41,373 nt of DNA from Bacteroidota bacterium (lineage in GTDB: Bacteria; Bacteroidota; Bacteroidia; Chitinophagales; Chitinophagaceae): NCBI GenBank assembly GCA_029561255.1, contig JAKQJH010000383.1, forward strand, positions 1 through 41,373, written 5' to 3'. The notes beneath the pieces are model-generated. The model ran no database searches, was not told the origin of the DNA, and saw only the letters and a list, made by a program, of their open reading frames with translations. The stretch's first letter is position 1; the number at the start of each line of letters is the position of its first letter. The position numbers were made by a program, and so were the translations under genes. This document shows positions 1-7,997 of the stretch, piece by piece.

Positions 1-449
1 TTTTTGAACTCATAAATCCGGTCAAAGCCCAGTGTGTATTGTTCGGCCCGTAAGCCCTTGTTATGGCTGTGAAAATCAATATCATCGAATTTCCATTCGA
101 GTGTGCGGTGAATATTGGTATTGGAAACACTGATCAGGAGATAACGCATATCCCTGGCCTGCCAGGAGCCCTCACTATTATTATAAATCCCTTTGTTATG
201 TTTACCAGCTCTCCAGTAACCGGTGAGTGTATCGCTTCCTTCGATATAGGTTGCCAGTCCGTTATCATCGAGCTTAAACAGACCATCTTCATAGCCAGTT
301 CGGAAAGGAGAGGTCCCGGTTGACAATCTGCGGGATGCTTCTTCCAGTTTCCAGGTACCGGTCATGCGGTCTTCCAGGTTTTTGGAACAAGAGGAAAATA
401 ATCCTCCGATGAACAAAAGTCCTGCTATGGCTGTGATCCATTGGCGCAT
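1..449 (-). CDS. Lipocalin-like lipoprotein, 3' part cut by left edge
   Basis: An open frame starts with ATG at 449 on the minus strand and runs off the left edge without a stop (149 codons visible). The N-terminus is a signal peptide ending in a lipobox (FSSC, lipid cysteine at residue 21). The mature part begins with MTGTWKLEEA, typical of the lipocalin-like families of small Bacteroidota lipoproteins, followed by alternating polar and hydrophobic strands such as GLFKLDDNGLATYI. It probably sits in the outer membrane or periplasm; the ligand is unknown. It follows the dehydrogenase gene by 46 bases on the same strand and may be co-transcribed. The lipoprotein call is firm; the lipocalin assignment rests on the short opening motif. 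Confidence 0.7.
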   Translation of the reverse strand, partial: MRQWITAIAGLLFIGGLFSSCSKNLEDRMTGTWKLEEASRRLSTGTSPFRTGYEDGLFKLDDNGLATYIEGSDTLTGYWRAGKHNKGIYNNSEGSWQARDMRYLLISVSNTNIHRTLEWKFDDIDFHSHNKGLRAEQYTLGFDRIYEFK

Positions 450-495
450 AACGGCCGGTTTAAAGGTTTAAAATACTCCCTGAATTTACGAAATT

Positions 496-1428
496 TCAGG
501 ATATCCTGATTCCAAGTTTTTCGAGCAGTACGGCTGCCATCTTATAATTGGCTTCTTCGCTGTAGCCGGCAATATGCGGGGTGATGATCACATCGGGTCT
601 TGCCAGCAGCCAGTTCAGTTCTTCCTGCTCTTTTTCAGTATAGGTCGACAGCTTTTCATTGGGCAATACATCAAGGCCGGCACCGCTGATCCTTTCTTCT
701 TTCAGAGCCTTTATCAGGGCATCAATCAGGATCACTTTCCCGCGGGATGTATTGAGTAGTACGGGTTTACGTTGAAGGGTCTGGAAAAAATCATCATTGA
801 GCATGCCGGTGGTTTCCGGTGTTTGTGGAACATGCAGACTGATTACATCGGCATAACGGGCTATTTGTTCAAGACTGGCTTCTTTGATATATCCTTTTCC
901 AAAACCATACTTGTATTTATCAAAGGCCAGTACGGTGACACCGAAGGGTTCGAGTAAGCGGGCAAAACTGCTGCCCGTATTACCAAAACCAATGATACCC
1001 ACGGTTTTACCACTTAGTTCCGTGCCGGTATTCTCCACTCTTTTCCAAAGACCTTTTTTCACTTCTTCCTGGGCAATAGACAACCGGTTCAGCAGGTTGA
1101 GCAATAAACCCAGATTATGTTCAGCCACTGCGTTGCGGTTGCCCTCCGGACTGCTGATGCATTGGATACCACGGGATTCGGCGTAGGACTGATCGATCAG
1201 TTCCATACCGCTTCCAAGGCGGCCGATCCATTTTAAACGTACAGCTTTATCCAGCAGTTGCTTATTGACCGGAATTCTTGTAGTGACCACCAATCCATCT
1301 GCATCTGCAATCAGGCCACCCAGTTCGCCAGCGCTTATATCAGGCATATCAAGTACTTCGTACCCTTGTTTTTCCAGCGAATCTTTCAGTACGGGATGAG
1401 CCCGGCCGGTTATTATTATTTTCTTCAT
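496..1428 (-). CDS. D-2-hydroxyacid dehydrogenase (phosphoglycerate dehydrogenase-like)
   Basis: A 310-residue NAD-dependent D-2-hydroxyacid dehydrogenase. The nucleotide-binding motif GFGNTG lies at 147-152, and an aspartate about 18 residues later (FDK, D170) suggests NAD rather than NADP. The catalytic triad of the family is present: R229 in NTSRGK, E258 in LPNE and H285 in TPHIAG. The length fits the short SerA-like class without a C-terminal ACT domain. It could oxidise 3-phosphoglycerate at the start of serine synthesis or reduce another 2-oxoacid; the sequence does not decide. Its ATG overlaps the rsmA stop by four bases (ATGA), so the two are translationally coupled. Confidence 0.9.
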   Translation of the reverse strand: MKKIIITGRAHPVLKDSLEKQGYEVLDMPDISAGELGGLIADADGLVVTTRIPVNKQLLDKAVRLKWIGRLGSGMELIDQSYAESRGIQCISSPEGNRNAVAEHNLGLLLNLLNRLSIAQEEVKKGLWKRVENTGTELSGKTVGIIGFGNTGSSFARLLEPFGVTVLAFDKYKYGFGKGYIKEASLEQIARYADVISLHVPQTPETTGMLNDDFFQTLQRKPVLLNTSRGKVILIDALIKALKEERISGAGLDVLPNEKLSTYTEKEQEELNWLLARPDVIITPHIAGYSEEANYKMAAVLLEKLGIRIS

Positions 1429-2177
1429 CTCATTTTACAAATAAGGGAGGCAAATTGTTCAATGCTGAGTTGTTCTGCTCTTTTATTAAACAGTTCATCC
1501 TCGAGAATTGCTGCATCGAAGAGACCTTTTACCGCATTACGGAGGGTTTTGCGTCGCTGGTTAAAGGCGGTTTTTACCAGCAGGAAGAATTTCTTTTCAT
1601 CGGTCAGTTCCAATGGTGTTTTCCGTGGCAGCAGGCGGATCACCCCGCTCTTAACTTTGGGGGGCGGATTGAAGCATTGTTCGTTTACATCAAAAAGATA
1701 TTCTACGTCAAAGAACGCCTGTATCAATACACTCAGTACGCCGTATACTTTGTTGCCTTCTTTGGCAGCTACCCGTTGGGCCACTTCTTTCTGAAACATA
1801 CCTACCATGCATTCTACCTGATCGCGCCAGTCGAGCAGCTTGAACAGGATCTGTGTGGAGATATTATAAGGGAAATTCCCGACCACAGTAAATCGTCCCT
1901 GGTAAGGTGTATCAATATCGAGGAAACTCTGGTGAATGATTTTTCCTTCGAGCACCGGATAGGTTTGCAGGAGCCAGTTTACTTTTTCGTCATCCAGCTC
2001 CACCGCTTTAAAATCAATATCCGGCAATTGTACCAGGTATTTAGTCAATGCCCCTCCACCCGGTCCCACTTCAAGCAATTGGGTATACGGATGTTCCTGC
2101 AGCGCTGCAATGATCTTGCGGCAGATATTTTCATCGCGCAGGAAGTGCTGACCGAGTGATTTTTTGAGGGTGTACAT
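1425..2177 (-). CDS. rsmA: 16S rRNA (adenine-N6,N6) dimethyltransferase RsmA/KsgA
   Basis: A 250-residue SAM-dependent methyltransferase that dimethylates two adjacent adenines near the 3' end of 16S rRNA during 30S maturation. The start shows the family signature KKSLGQHFLRD. Motif I is LLEVGPGGGALT (34-45), the acidic SAM ribose ligand is E60 and the catalytic motif NFPY lies at 101-104, followed by NISTQIL. The C-terminal part has the usual FNQRRKTLRNA segment. Length is normal. The 3' end overlaps the dehydrogenase start by four bases. A possible promoter box lies just upstream. In many bacteria rsmA neighbours pdxA; here pdxA lies 16 kb away, beyond a block of secreted-protein genes. Confidence 0.97.
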   Translation of the reverse strand: MYTLKKSLGQHFLRDENICRKIIAALQEHPYTQLLEVGPGGGALTKYLVQLPDIDFKAVELDDEKVNWLLQTYPVLEGKIIHQSFLDIDTPYQGRFTVVGNFPYNISTQILFKLLDWRDQVECMVGMFQKEVAQRVAAKEGNKVYGVLSVLIQAFFDVEYLFDVNEQCFNPPPKVKSGVIRLLPRKTPLELTDEKKFFLLVKTAFNQRRKTLRNAVKGLFDAAILEDELFNKRAEQLSIEQFASLICKMR

Positions 2178-2182
2178 ATGTA

Positions 2183-2218
2183 CAAAAGTAACAGGAATAG
2201 GGAAAGGAATAAAACAAA
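2183..2218 (-). promoter_or_regulatory. Possible Bacteroidota promoter for rsmA
   Basis: The minus strand carries TACTTTTG at 2190-2183, matching TAnnTTTG, with TTTG at 2218-2215. The 24-base spacing is slightly long, and the box is only about six bases from the rsmA ATG, so transcription would start nearly at the start codon. Confidence 0.3.
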
Positions 2219-2232
2219 GCCTGTTGCTATGG

Positions 2233-4248
2233 TCAGTTCTTATGCAGAATACGTGCTGAACTGATGCGGTTACCGGTTGCCAGTACTATCTGATACAAGC
2301 CTTCAGGTAATCCTGTCATACAGTTGAACTGGAAGCTGGAAATCCCTTTCTGCAAACTGATAGTGGTGGTAAATACCCGTTTGCCGGACTGATCAAACAG
2401 GCTCAATGTACCCGGTGCTGCATGCTCTGCGCGGATCATTAATTGTAACTGATCTTTTACCGGGTTGGAGAGTACACGGATAGGATTATTGTCGGTGCGG
2501 CTATTGCCAAATTTGATCACAGAACTCAACAGTTGCACATTGCCGCTTTCGATCATACGGATGCGGTAATAGACAAAGGGTGTATTCAGGCCGGACAGAT
2601 CATCGGTTGTATTATAGATCGCTTCGCCTTCCCAGCCGGGACGTGGCGATTCCATTCCGATCGTAGTGAATGTTGTACCATCCGTACTTCGTTCAATGTA
2701 GAACGCACGGGCCAATGCATTATTCAGCACTTTCCATTCGAGACGGACGGCAGGGTTTGTATACGATCCTTTAAAATTAATCAGGTTATTGGCCAGTACA
2801 TTACAATCCGGCAACCGCCCAACTGTAATAGTATCTGTTGCATAGGCCCCGCAGGAAATCTGGAGGTATTGGGTAACTATATACACACCGGGGGTATCCA
2901 CAAAAACGGATGGTCCTGTTGCCGGGCCAACAAATCGTCCGTTGGGCGTAGTCCACTGATAAATGGATGTCGGGATGGGATTCGTCACATAGATATTACT
3001 AAGGCTGCCGGTATCACAGATCATCGGAGTGGCCGTTTCGATCTGAGCGGCTGGCGCAATAAAGAAATCGAAGGGGGCCACAAAGTCTTTTAATTCCGCT
3101 GTAAAAGATGTAGAGGCCCTGGTTTTGACAATTACCCTGCGGAAGGGCATCAAACAGTCATCGCCACCAAAGATCTTTGCATTATCCAGTCCAAGCTTGG
3201 TCATGTTCACCGAAAACTCCATGAACTGACGGGCTGCATAGTTGGTGAGTTGACTGTTATCGCCGAGGATCAGGGAGAAAGGACCGGCCCAGGTATTGTT
3301 ACTGCTTTGTAATCCAGTATAAAATGCCCCGGCTGTTTCGGGTTGTATCCCGGCATAGCCATATTGGGAGCCGGAACTCGCACCATCGAAGCTGCCTGAC
3401 CAATTAAATCCTACCGGATTAATCAACAAGTCGGCACGGTCGATCCAGATACGGGCTTCCACCATAGTCAGTGCTGAGCTGCTGTATTCAGCAGTCAGGA
3501 TTATATCCCCAGGTGCCAACATATTGCCGGCTGCATCGAATTGCCAGCGGGTATGTCCTGCATCCGGACCATAGTTATTAAACTTCCGGGTTGCCCGGTC
3601 ATAAAAAATATCAGTCTGGTATAATTCGAAATCGAAGTAGCGATTACCGGTCGTATTCTCGATAGAGATACCACCAAATAACCACATGGAGTCTGTGATA
3701 TTGGGTCCTGCTTTGCGAACATGTATCATCACATCCAGTATCTCGTTCTTATCCGGGATGGATTGAGAGACGGGACAGGACCAATTGCCAGGACTCATCC
3801 CGTTCTTATTGGAACCGGAGGCAAAAATGGTGGAATCATCGCCGTGATAATCCCTAACAAAATAAGCGTCTACCAGCAGCCGGTTATTGACAACGGTATA
3901 TGGCGGAAAACGCATATTCTTATAAAATGGCAGTTTGCGGCTATCAGGGTTACTGGCGTAGTTGGCCAACAGGTTGGCCGCGCCGGTGGTATCGATCACA
4001 AATTGTCCGGCACCCGGTGTACCGGGAAAGAGGAACCAATCGTCGTTACCAGACTGTACGAGTCCGTTGAAGAAATTGGAGCGCAGATCGGCTTCCACGC
4101 CAAAATTTGCTTTGATAATCGGATAGGTGATCTGGGCCTGTGAAAGATTACAGGTGAAGATCAGGAAACATAATATGCGCAGTGGCGTTTTCAAGGGTTG
4201 GAATGAGGTATGGGAATCGGAAAATTTCAGCAACTGTGACAACAACAT
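2233..4248 (-). CDS. Secreted protein with Ig-like domain and T9SS type A sorting domain
   Basis: A 671-residue secreted protein. The hydrophobic signal (LRILCFLIFTCNLSQAQ) is preceded by an unusually long n-region, and an in-frame TTG at codon 19 would give a more ordinary signal peptide, so the start is uncertain. Residues 40-390 are an unrecognised beta-rich region. Around 405-485 lies an Ig- or PKD-like domain (YQWTTPNG, GVYIVTQY). Around 490-580 is the Fn3-like domain that recurs in this window (RLEWKVLNN...FYIERSTDGTTF). The last 80 residues form a T9SS sorting domain with SNPVKDQ and LPEGLYQIVLA. The ATG follows the stop of the small upstream gene directly (TAAATG), so the two are coupled. 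The function is unknown; adhesion or matrix is a guess. Confidence 0.85.
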   Translation of the reverse strand: MLLSQLLKFSDSHTSFQPLKTPLRILCFLIFTCNLSQAQITYPIIKANFGVEADLRSNFFNGLVQSGNDDWFLFPGTPGAGQFVIDTTGAANLLANYASNPDSRKLPFYKNMRFPPYTVVNNRLLVDAYFVRDYHGDDSTIFASGSNKNGMSPGNWSCPVSQSIPDKNEILDVMIHVRKAGPNITDSMWLFGGISIENTTGNRYFDFELYQTDIFYDRATRKFNNYGPDAGHTRWQFDAAGNMLAPGDIILTAEYSSSALTMVEARIWIDRADLLINPVGFNWSGSFDGASSGSQYGYAGIQPETAGAFYTGLQSSNNTWAGPFSLILGDNSQLTNYAARQFMEFSVNMTKLGLDNAKIFGGDDCLMPFRRVIVKTRASTSFTAELKDFVAPFDFFIAPAAQIETATPMICDTGSLSNIYVTNPIPTSIYQWTTPNGRFVGPATGPSVFVDTPGVYIVTQYLQISCGAYATDTITVGRLPDCNVLANNLINFKGSYTNPAVRLEWKVLNNALARAFYIERSTDGTTFTTIGMESPRPGWEGEAIYNTTDDLSGLNTPFVYYRIRMIESGNVQLLSSVIKFGNSRTDNNPIRVLSNPVKDQLQLMIRAEHAAPGTLSLFDQSGKRVFTTTISLQKGISSFQFNCMTGLPEGLYQIVLATGNRISSARILHKN

Positions 4249-4662
4249 TTAGTGCGCCACAATATGTTCTGTGGAAACAGGTGAAACAGCTATTTCCGTA
4301 TTGCCATTCATAACCCGAACCCGGTAGGAAATAAATCCGGGTGTAACATTGGTATTGGTTACTTTATAGGAACGGGCACCTGTATGAGCAACAATGGCCA
4401 CTGTTTCCCAGGATGCATACGGATCGGTCGCATCTTCGTAGGTTCTTTCCACGATATAGCCTGTTATAGTACCGCCGCTATAACCCCAGGTAGCAGTGAT
4501 GCCATCTTTTCCCTGGCGATGTGTTCTGAAAAAATCAAAACCGGCAAAAACCGTATTTGCATTGTAGCCATTTTTACTCCTGGTAACATCAGATGAAATG
4601 TTGTTAAATGAAGAAGCCATAACAATAACCAGGAGTAAGAGACAAGCATTCAGGTGTTTCAT
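4249..4662 (-). CDS. Small secreted Fn3-like protein without sorting domain
   Basis: A 137-residue protein with a signal peptide (CLLLLVIVMASSF) and one Fn3-like domain: ITATWGYSGGTITGYIVERTYE, then a YKVTN strand and FISYRVRVMNG. The domain resembles the one placed just before the sorting domain in the neighbouring large proteins, but the chain ends (STEHIVAH) without any T9SS domain. It would therefore be released in the periplasm unless carried by a partner. The stop abuts the ATG of the downstream 671-residue protein, so they are probably made together. The role is unknown. Confidence 0.75.
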   Translation of the reverse strand: MKHLNACLLLLVIVMASSFNNISSDVTRSKNGYNANTVFAGFDFFRTHRQGKDGITATWGYSGGTITGYIVERTYEDATDPYASWETVAIVAHTGARSYKVTNTNVTPGFISYRVRVMNGNTEIAVSPVSTEHIVAH

Positions 4663-4753
4663 AGTAAAATTGTTTCTATAAAATTAAGCAATCCATTAAT
4701 TGTTGACCTATGAAAAAACACCTCATCTTCCTGTCACGGAAAATGCGGTCACA

Positions 4754-4766
4754 GTAGTAATACTAC
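4754..4766. promoter_or_regulatory. Palindromic GTAGT-AAT-ACTAC site, candidate operator
   Basis: Five-base arms around AAT, about 90 bases upstream of the 4662 start. A similar palindrome lies at 28354-28367 upstream of another minus-strand secreted-protein gene. Function is inferred only from the resemblance. Confidence 0.25.
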
Positions 4767-4784
4767 GGTACTTAGTTATTCCAA

Positions 4785-4814
4785 TAAAAAAGCCTCCCCT
4801 ATGAAGGGGAGGCT
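4785..4814 (-). terminator. Intrinsic terminator of the Asp-box protein gene
   Basis: A perfect 10-bp stem (4791-4800 with 4805-4814) and a four-base loop. On the minus strand it is followed by a run of six T. It lies 46 bases after the stop at 4860. Confidence 0.9.
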
Positions 4815-4859
4815 TGCAGGAAATTCCTGCGGTAATAACCAGCTACCGAGTTTGAAATA

Positions 4860-7800
4860 TTATTGCTTTATGACTTTTATTGCTATGCTTTTCCCTTCCA
4901 TATCAAAACGGGCTACATATACACCTGCAGGTATACCTGTCAGATTATTGATTGAATAAGTACCTGTTCCGGTAGCGGCGATCAGTTCTTCCCGGCGAAC
5001 TATCCGTCCCTGGAGATCTGTAAGCGCAATGGAAAGTTTTCCTGTACGGCTGGTTGTATAACGGATGGTAATGGACTGCGAGAACGGATTTCCCAGTACT
5101 TCAAATTTTTGTCCATCATTGATCCGGATTGCCACGATCTCTGAATAAGTATAGGAACCATCCTGATCTATTGACCGGATACGATAATAATATACCGGAG
5201 CGGGATTCTGTCCAAGCGGATCAAGGATTGAATAGGTGGTCTGTATCGCGGAATTTCTGGCTGTAACCTGTTTAACGGCGGCAAAACTGAATCCGTCCGT
5301 GCTTCGCTGCACTTCATAGCGTGACAGGTTGCTTTCCTGATCCACTACCCATTTCAGGTTATTGTTTTTACCGGCATTGGCACCTTCAAATGATATGAAG
5401 TTAACGGGGAGCGTAACCATACCATCCCAGCGGGCAGTTTCAAAAACACCTTTACCGTGGGTAGCTGCCCTGAGTTTATTACCGGGTGTAATAGCCAGGT
5501 CCATTACCAGTGTGGCATCCCATAAATTGTTATTGAAATCATACCAGTTGGCACCGCGGTCTGCACTCACATAGACTCCAAAATCGCAACCGGCATACAA
5601 AATCTGCGGATTAGCCGGATCGATCAGGATGGTATTGAAAGGAACATCCGGAAGTCCGCTGCCACGGGGTGACCAGGTTGATCCACCATTGCCGGTGACA
5701 TAGATATGGGTGGTTCCGAATCCGCTGAGGGTAACAAAAACACTGTCATGATTTGTCGGGCTCACTGCAAAATCGGTCACCACGCGATCAGGCAGACCGG
5801 TCGTAACGGTAGTGAAACCACCACCACCATTGGTACTTTTTCTGATTGTTGCAGGCGGGTTGTAATATAGTCCATCTGTCAGCAGGTTCTGTGCAAAAGG
5901 TGAAACTGAAACATAAAGGACATCTGCATTTGAATAGGAAACACCGATAGCAATCGCGGGTTTGTGAAAGGCTTCGATATAGCTGGTACCCGGCACTCCT
6001 GCAACGTCGCCACTGAATGTCACCCCGGCATCATTACTCACATGAATATTGTCCGAACCCACATACCATCGATTCGTATTGGATGGAGCGACCACTACAG
6101 GTGCACAGAAAGCGGTACGGTCATCATCCCCGTTCGGAATATTGCCAAGATAACTCATTACTGATGTCGGGAAACTTGTACCTCCATTAGTAGAACGGTT
6201 AACGCCCCTCGTATCATTTGATCCGAGGACAATAAGTTCATTATCGGGCTTGAAAGAAACGGTGGTGCCATCCCCTCCGATTACCCGGGCCCAACCCGTT
6301 CCATTATAACGGATAACCCCGTTATCCTGTAAACCACCGATCGCCAGGTTGGCTGTGGTTTGTGATTGAGCAATGGTGGGATAGAATTGTTGTGCGTATA
6401 ACCCACCGTTACAGGAAACAAATGTCATCCCCGTAATGGGTGAAGCATTGGCATTTGTGGTCCGGTAAACCCCTCCGTCTGTGGCCCAATATGCAGTAGT
6501 CGTGCTTCCCGGAACGAATTGTACATCATGTACATCATCGTGTACGTATGTTGTACTTCCCTCCTGACTGCCATCTACCAGGTAACTGGAACTGGCGGCT
6601 CCCGTAGCAATATTTGTCAATGTCCCGGTCGTGGCCGGTGTTCCGGACATGACAAGTACATGTTTTTTTACGCCAAACATGAATATTTTATTTGTGCTGC
6701 CTGGGAAAGCAGTAACCCCGTGCGCAAACCAGGACTGCCATTTAGCATGTGTGGAATTCGACACAGAGGCCCAGTTTACGCCAAAGTCATCTGAGCGGTA
6801 TACTTCGCGTTCATTATAAGTTCCGTTATTATCGATATCGCCAACGCCTACACTGGCAATAATCGTATTGGTACCCAGGATGGTGAAATTCGTCGAGCCT
6901 TTAAATTGAGCGGCTGTGGGGAAACCACCTGCTGTAACCTGTGTAAATGTGGTGCCTCCATCGGTTGACCTCCACACGCCTTTGGGACTATTGGTTACAT
7001 TACCAGCTGCAATAACGATCTGGTTGACATTTGATGGATTGATTACAATATCACTGCAATATGTTCCGGACCAGATCAGCGACCAGGTAACACCGGAATC
7101 TGTTGATTTATATAACCCATCGGTGGCACAGGCGAATACAGTTCCGGTGATTGTGGGATGATACTTGATTTTCTGAATCCCAAACAGATCTGATTGTGAT
7201 TTTATCAGTACCTGTGTCCAGGTCAGGCCTGCATCGGCACTTCTAAGGATCCCGACTCCATAAGTTCCCCTTGCCTTCCATGCATTACGTCCGATATTAC
7301 TTACCTGATTGGATGAATAAGGAGAACTGGAATAATTTTCAATCCGGTAAGACTCACCGGTTCCGGCCAGGATGATACTGGTATCTGTCGGATGATATAC
7401 CATACTAGACACACCTAAAACAGCAGTATTGGTTATTACAGGCTGCCAGGCAGATGCTCCTATACCCGATACATAGGTTTTCCAAATACCCCCTCCGGCA
7501 CTGCCTGCAAATATGGTACGTTGACCAGCGGCATTAACTTGAGGGTTTATGGCCAGACAAAGTATACGTCCACCAAATGCCTTCGGTCCTACATAGGACC
7601 AACTGCCCATACCCTGTAAACGGGTAGCATACTGCTGAAAGGGTGATCTTTTTTTGAGCTCCAGAAATTCTTCCCAGGCAGCGGCATATTTCTGAGTGAG
7701 GTTACTGGCATCGGGATAGCCTTTTGACTGAAACCAGGCAGAAAGTTGCTTATCTGCCCCGTTCTGTTCTTCTTCTTCATTTTCCTCTTCTTCTTCATTC

Positions 7801-7916
7801 TCTCTTTCCTCAGTCTCAAAGTAGCGCTCATCACGCAGCCCGCAGGAAGTAAGACAAACGGAAGTGAACTGCATAGTGGCAAGGATAAGCGCCAGGCTTA
7901 ATAAACGGTTCTTCAT
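4860..7916 (-). CDS. Asp-box (BNR/VPS10-like) beta-propeller protein with lipobox and T9SS domain
   Basis: A 1018-residue exported protein. The signal ends in LTSC (cysteine 25), a lipobox, followed by a very acidic stretch at about 29-50. Residues 100-810 carry at least nine Asp-boxes, for example RSADAGLTW, KSTDSGVTW, RSTDGGTTF, VSNDAGVTF and VSADRGANW, the hallmark of sialidase, sortilin and GH74-type propellers. The catalytic residues of a glycosidase cannot be assigned, so an enzyme function is not claimed. Around 830-925 is the recurring Fn3-like domain, and the last 80 residues are a T9SS sorting domain (LGNPFSQS, IPAGVYVARF). A lipobox together with a T9SS domain is unusual. It lies 81 bases behind the GEVED gene and ends at a strong terminator. 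Confidence 0.87.
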   Translation of the reverse strand: MKNRLLSLALILATMQFTSVCLTSCGLRDERYFETEERENEEEEENEEEEQNGADKQLSAWFQSKGYPDASNLTQKYAAAWEEFLELKKRSPFQQYATRLQGMGSWSYVGPKAFGGRILCLAINPQVNAAGQRTIFAGSAGGGIWKTYVSGIGASAWQPVITNTAVLGVSSMVYHPTDTSIILAGTGESYRIENYSSSPYSSNQVSNIGRNAWKARGTYGVGILRSADAGLTWTQVLIKSQSDLFGIQKIKYHPTITGTVFACATDGLYKSTDSGVTWSLIWSGTYCSDIVINPSNVNQIVIAAGNVTNSPKGVWRSTDGGTTFTQVTAGGFPTAAQFKGSTNFTILGTNTIIASVGVGDIDNNGTYNEREVYRSDDFGVNWASVSNSTHAKWQSWFAHGVTAFPGSTNKIFMFGVKKHVLVMSGTPATTGTLTNIATGAASSSYLVDGSQEGSTTYVHDDVHDVQFVPGSTTTAYWATDGGVYRTTNANASPITGMTFVSCNGGLYAQQFYPTIAQSQTTANLAIGGLQDNGVIRYNGTGWARVIGGDGTTVSFKPDNELIVLGSNDTRGVNRSTNGGTSFPTSVMSYLGNIPNGDDDRTAFCAPVVVAPSNTNRWYVGSDNIHVSNDAGVTFSGDVAGVPGTSYIEAFHKPAIAIGVSYSNADVLYVSVSPFAQNLLTDGLYYNPPATIRKSTNGGGGFTTVTTGLPDRVVTDFAVSPTNHDSVFVTLSGFGTTHIYVTGNGGSTWSPRGSGLPDVPFNTILIDPANPQILYAGCDFGVYVSADRGANWYDFNNNLWDATLVMDLAITPGNKLRAATHGKGVFETARWDGMVTLPVNFISFEGANAGKNNNLKWVVDQESNLSRYEVQRSTDGFSFAAVKQVTARNSAIQTTYSILDPLGQNPAPVYYYRIRSIDQDGSYTYSEIVAIRINDGQKFEVLGNPFSQSITIRYTTSRTGKLSIALTDLQGRIVRREELIAATGTGTYSINNLTGIPAGVYVARFDMEGKSIAIKVIKQ

Positions 7917-7952
7917 AAATTGGATTTAAGTAGTGGTTATAGGATCGTTGGT

Positions 7953-7982
7953 CATACGGGGAGTTTCAGCAGTCCCCGTATG
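7953..7982 (-). other. Intercistronic hairpin between two T9SS cargo genes
   Basis: A perfect 10-bp inverted repeat (7953-7962 with 7973-7982) and a ten-base loop lie in the 81-base gap. The minus strand has no T tract after it, so it is not a standard terminator. It may stabilise or attenuate the message. Confidence 0.5.
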
Positions 7983-7997
7983 TTCAGTATTCGCTCT

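Noticed and set aside
496-509. 14-bp palindrome TCAGGATATCCTGA at the end of the dehydrogenase gene
   Set aside because: It lies within the last codons, has no T tract and is short enough to be chance; not called a terminator.
1455-2159. 234-codon open frame on the plus strand opposite rsmA
   Set aside because: It is the exact antisense of a clear rsmA gene, lacks motifs and a plausible start context.
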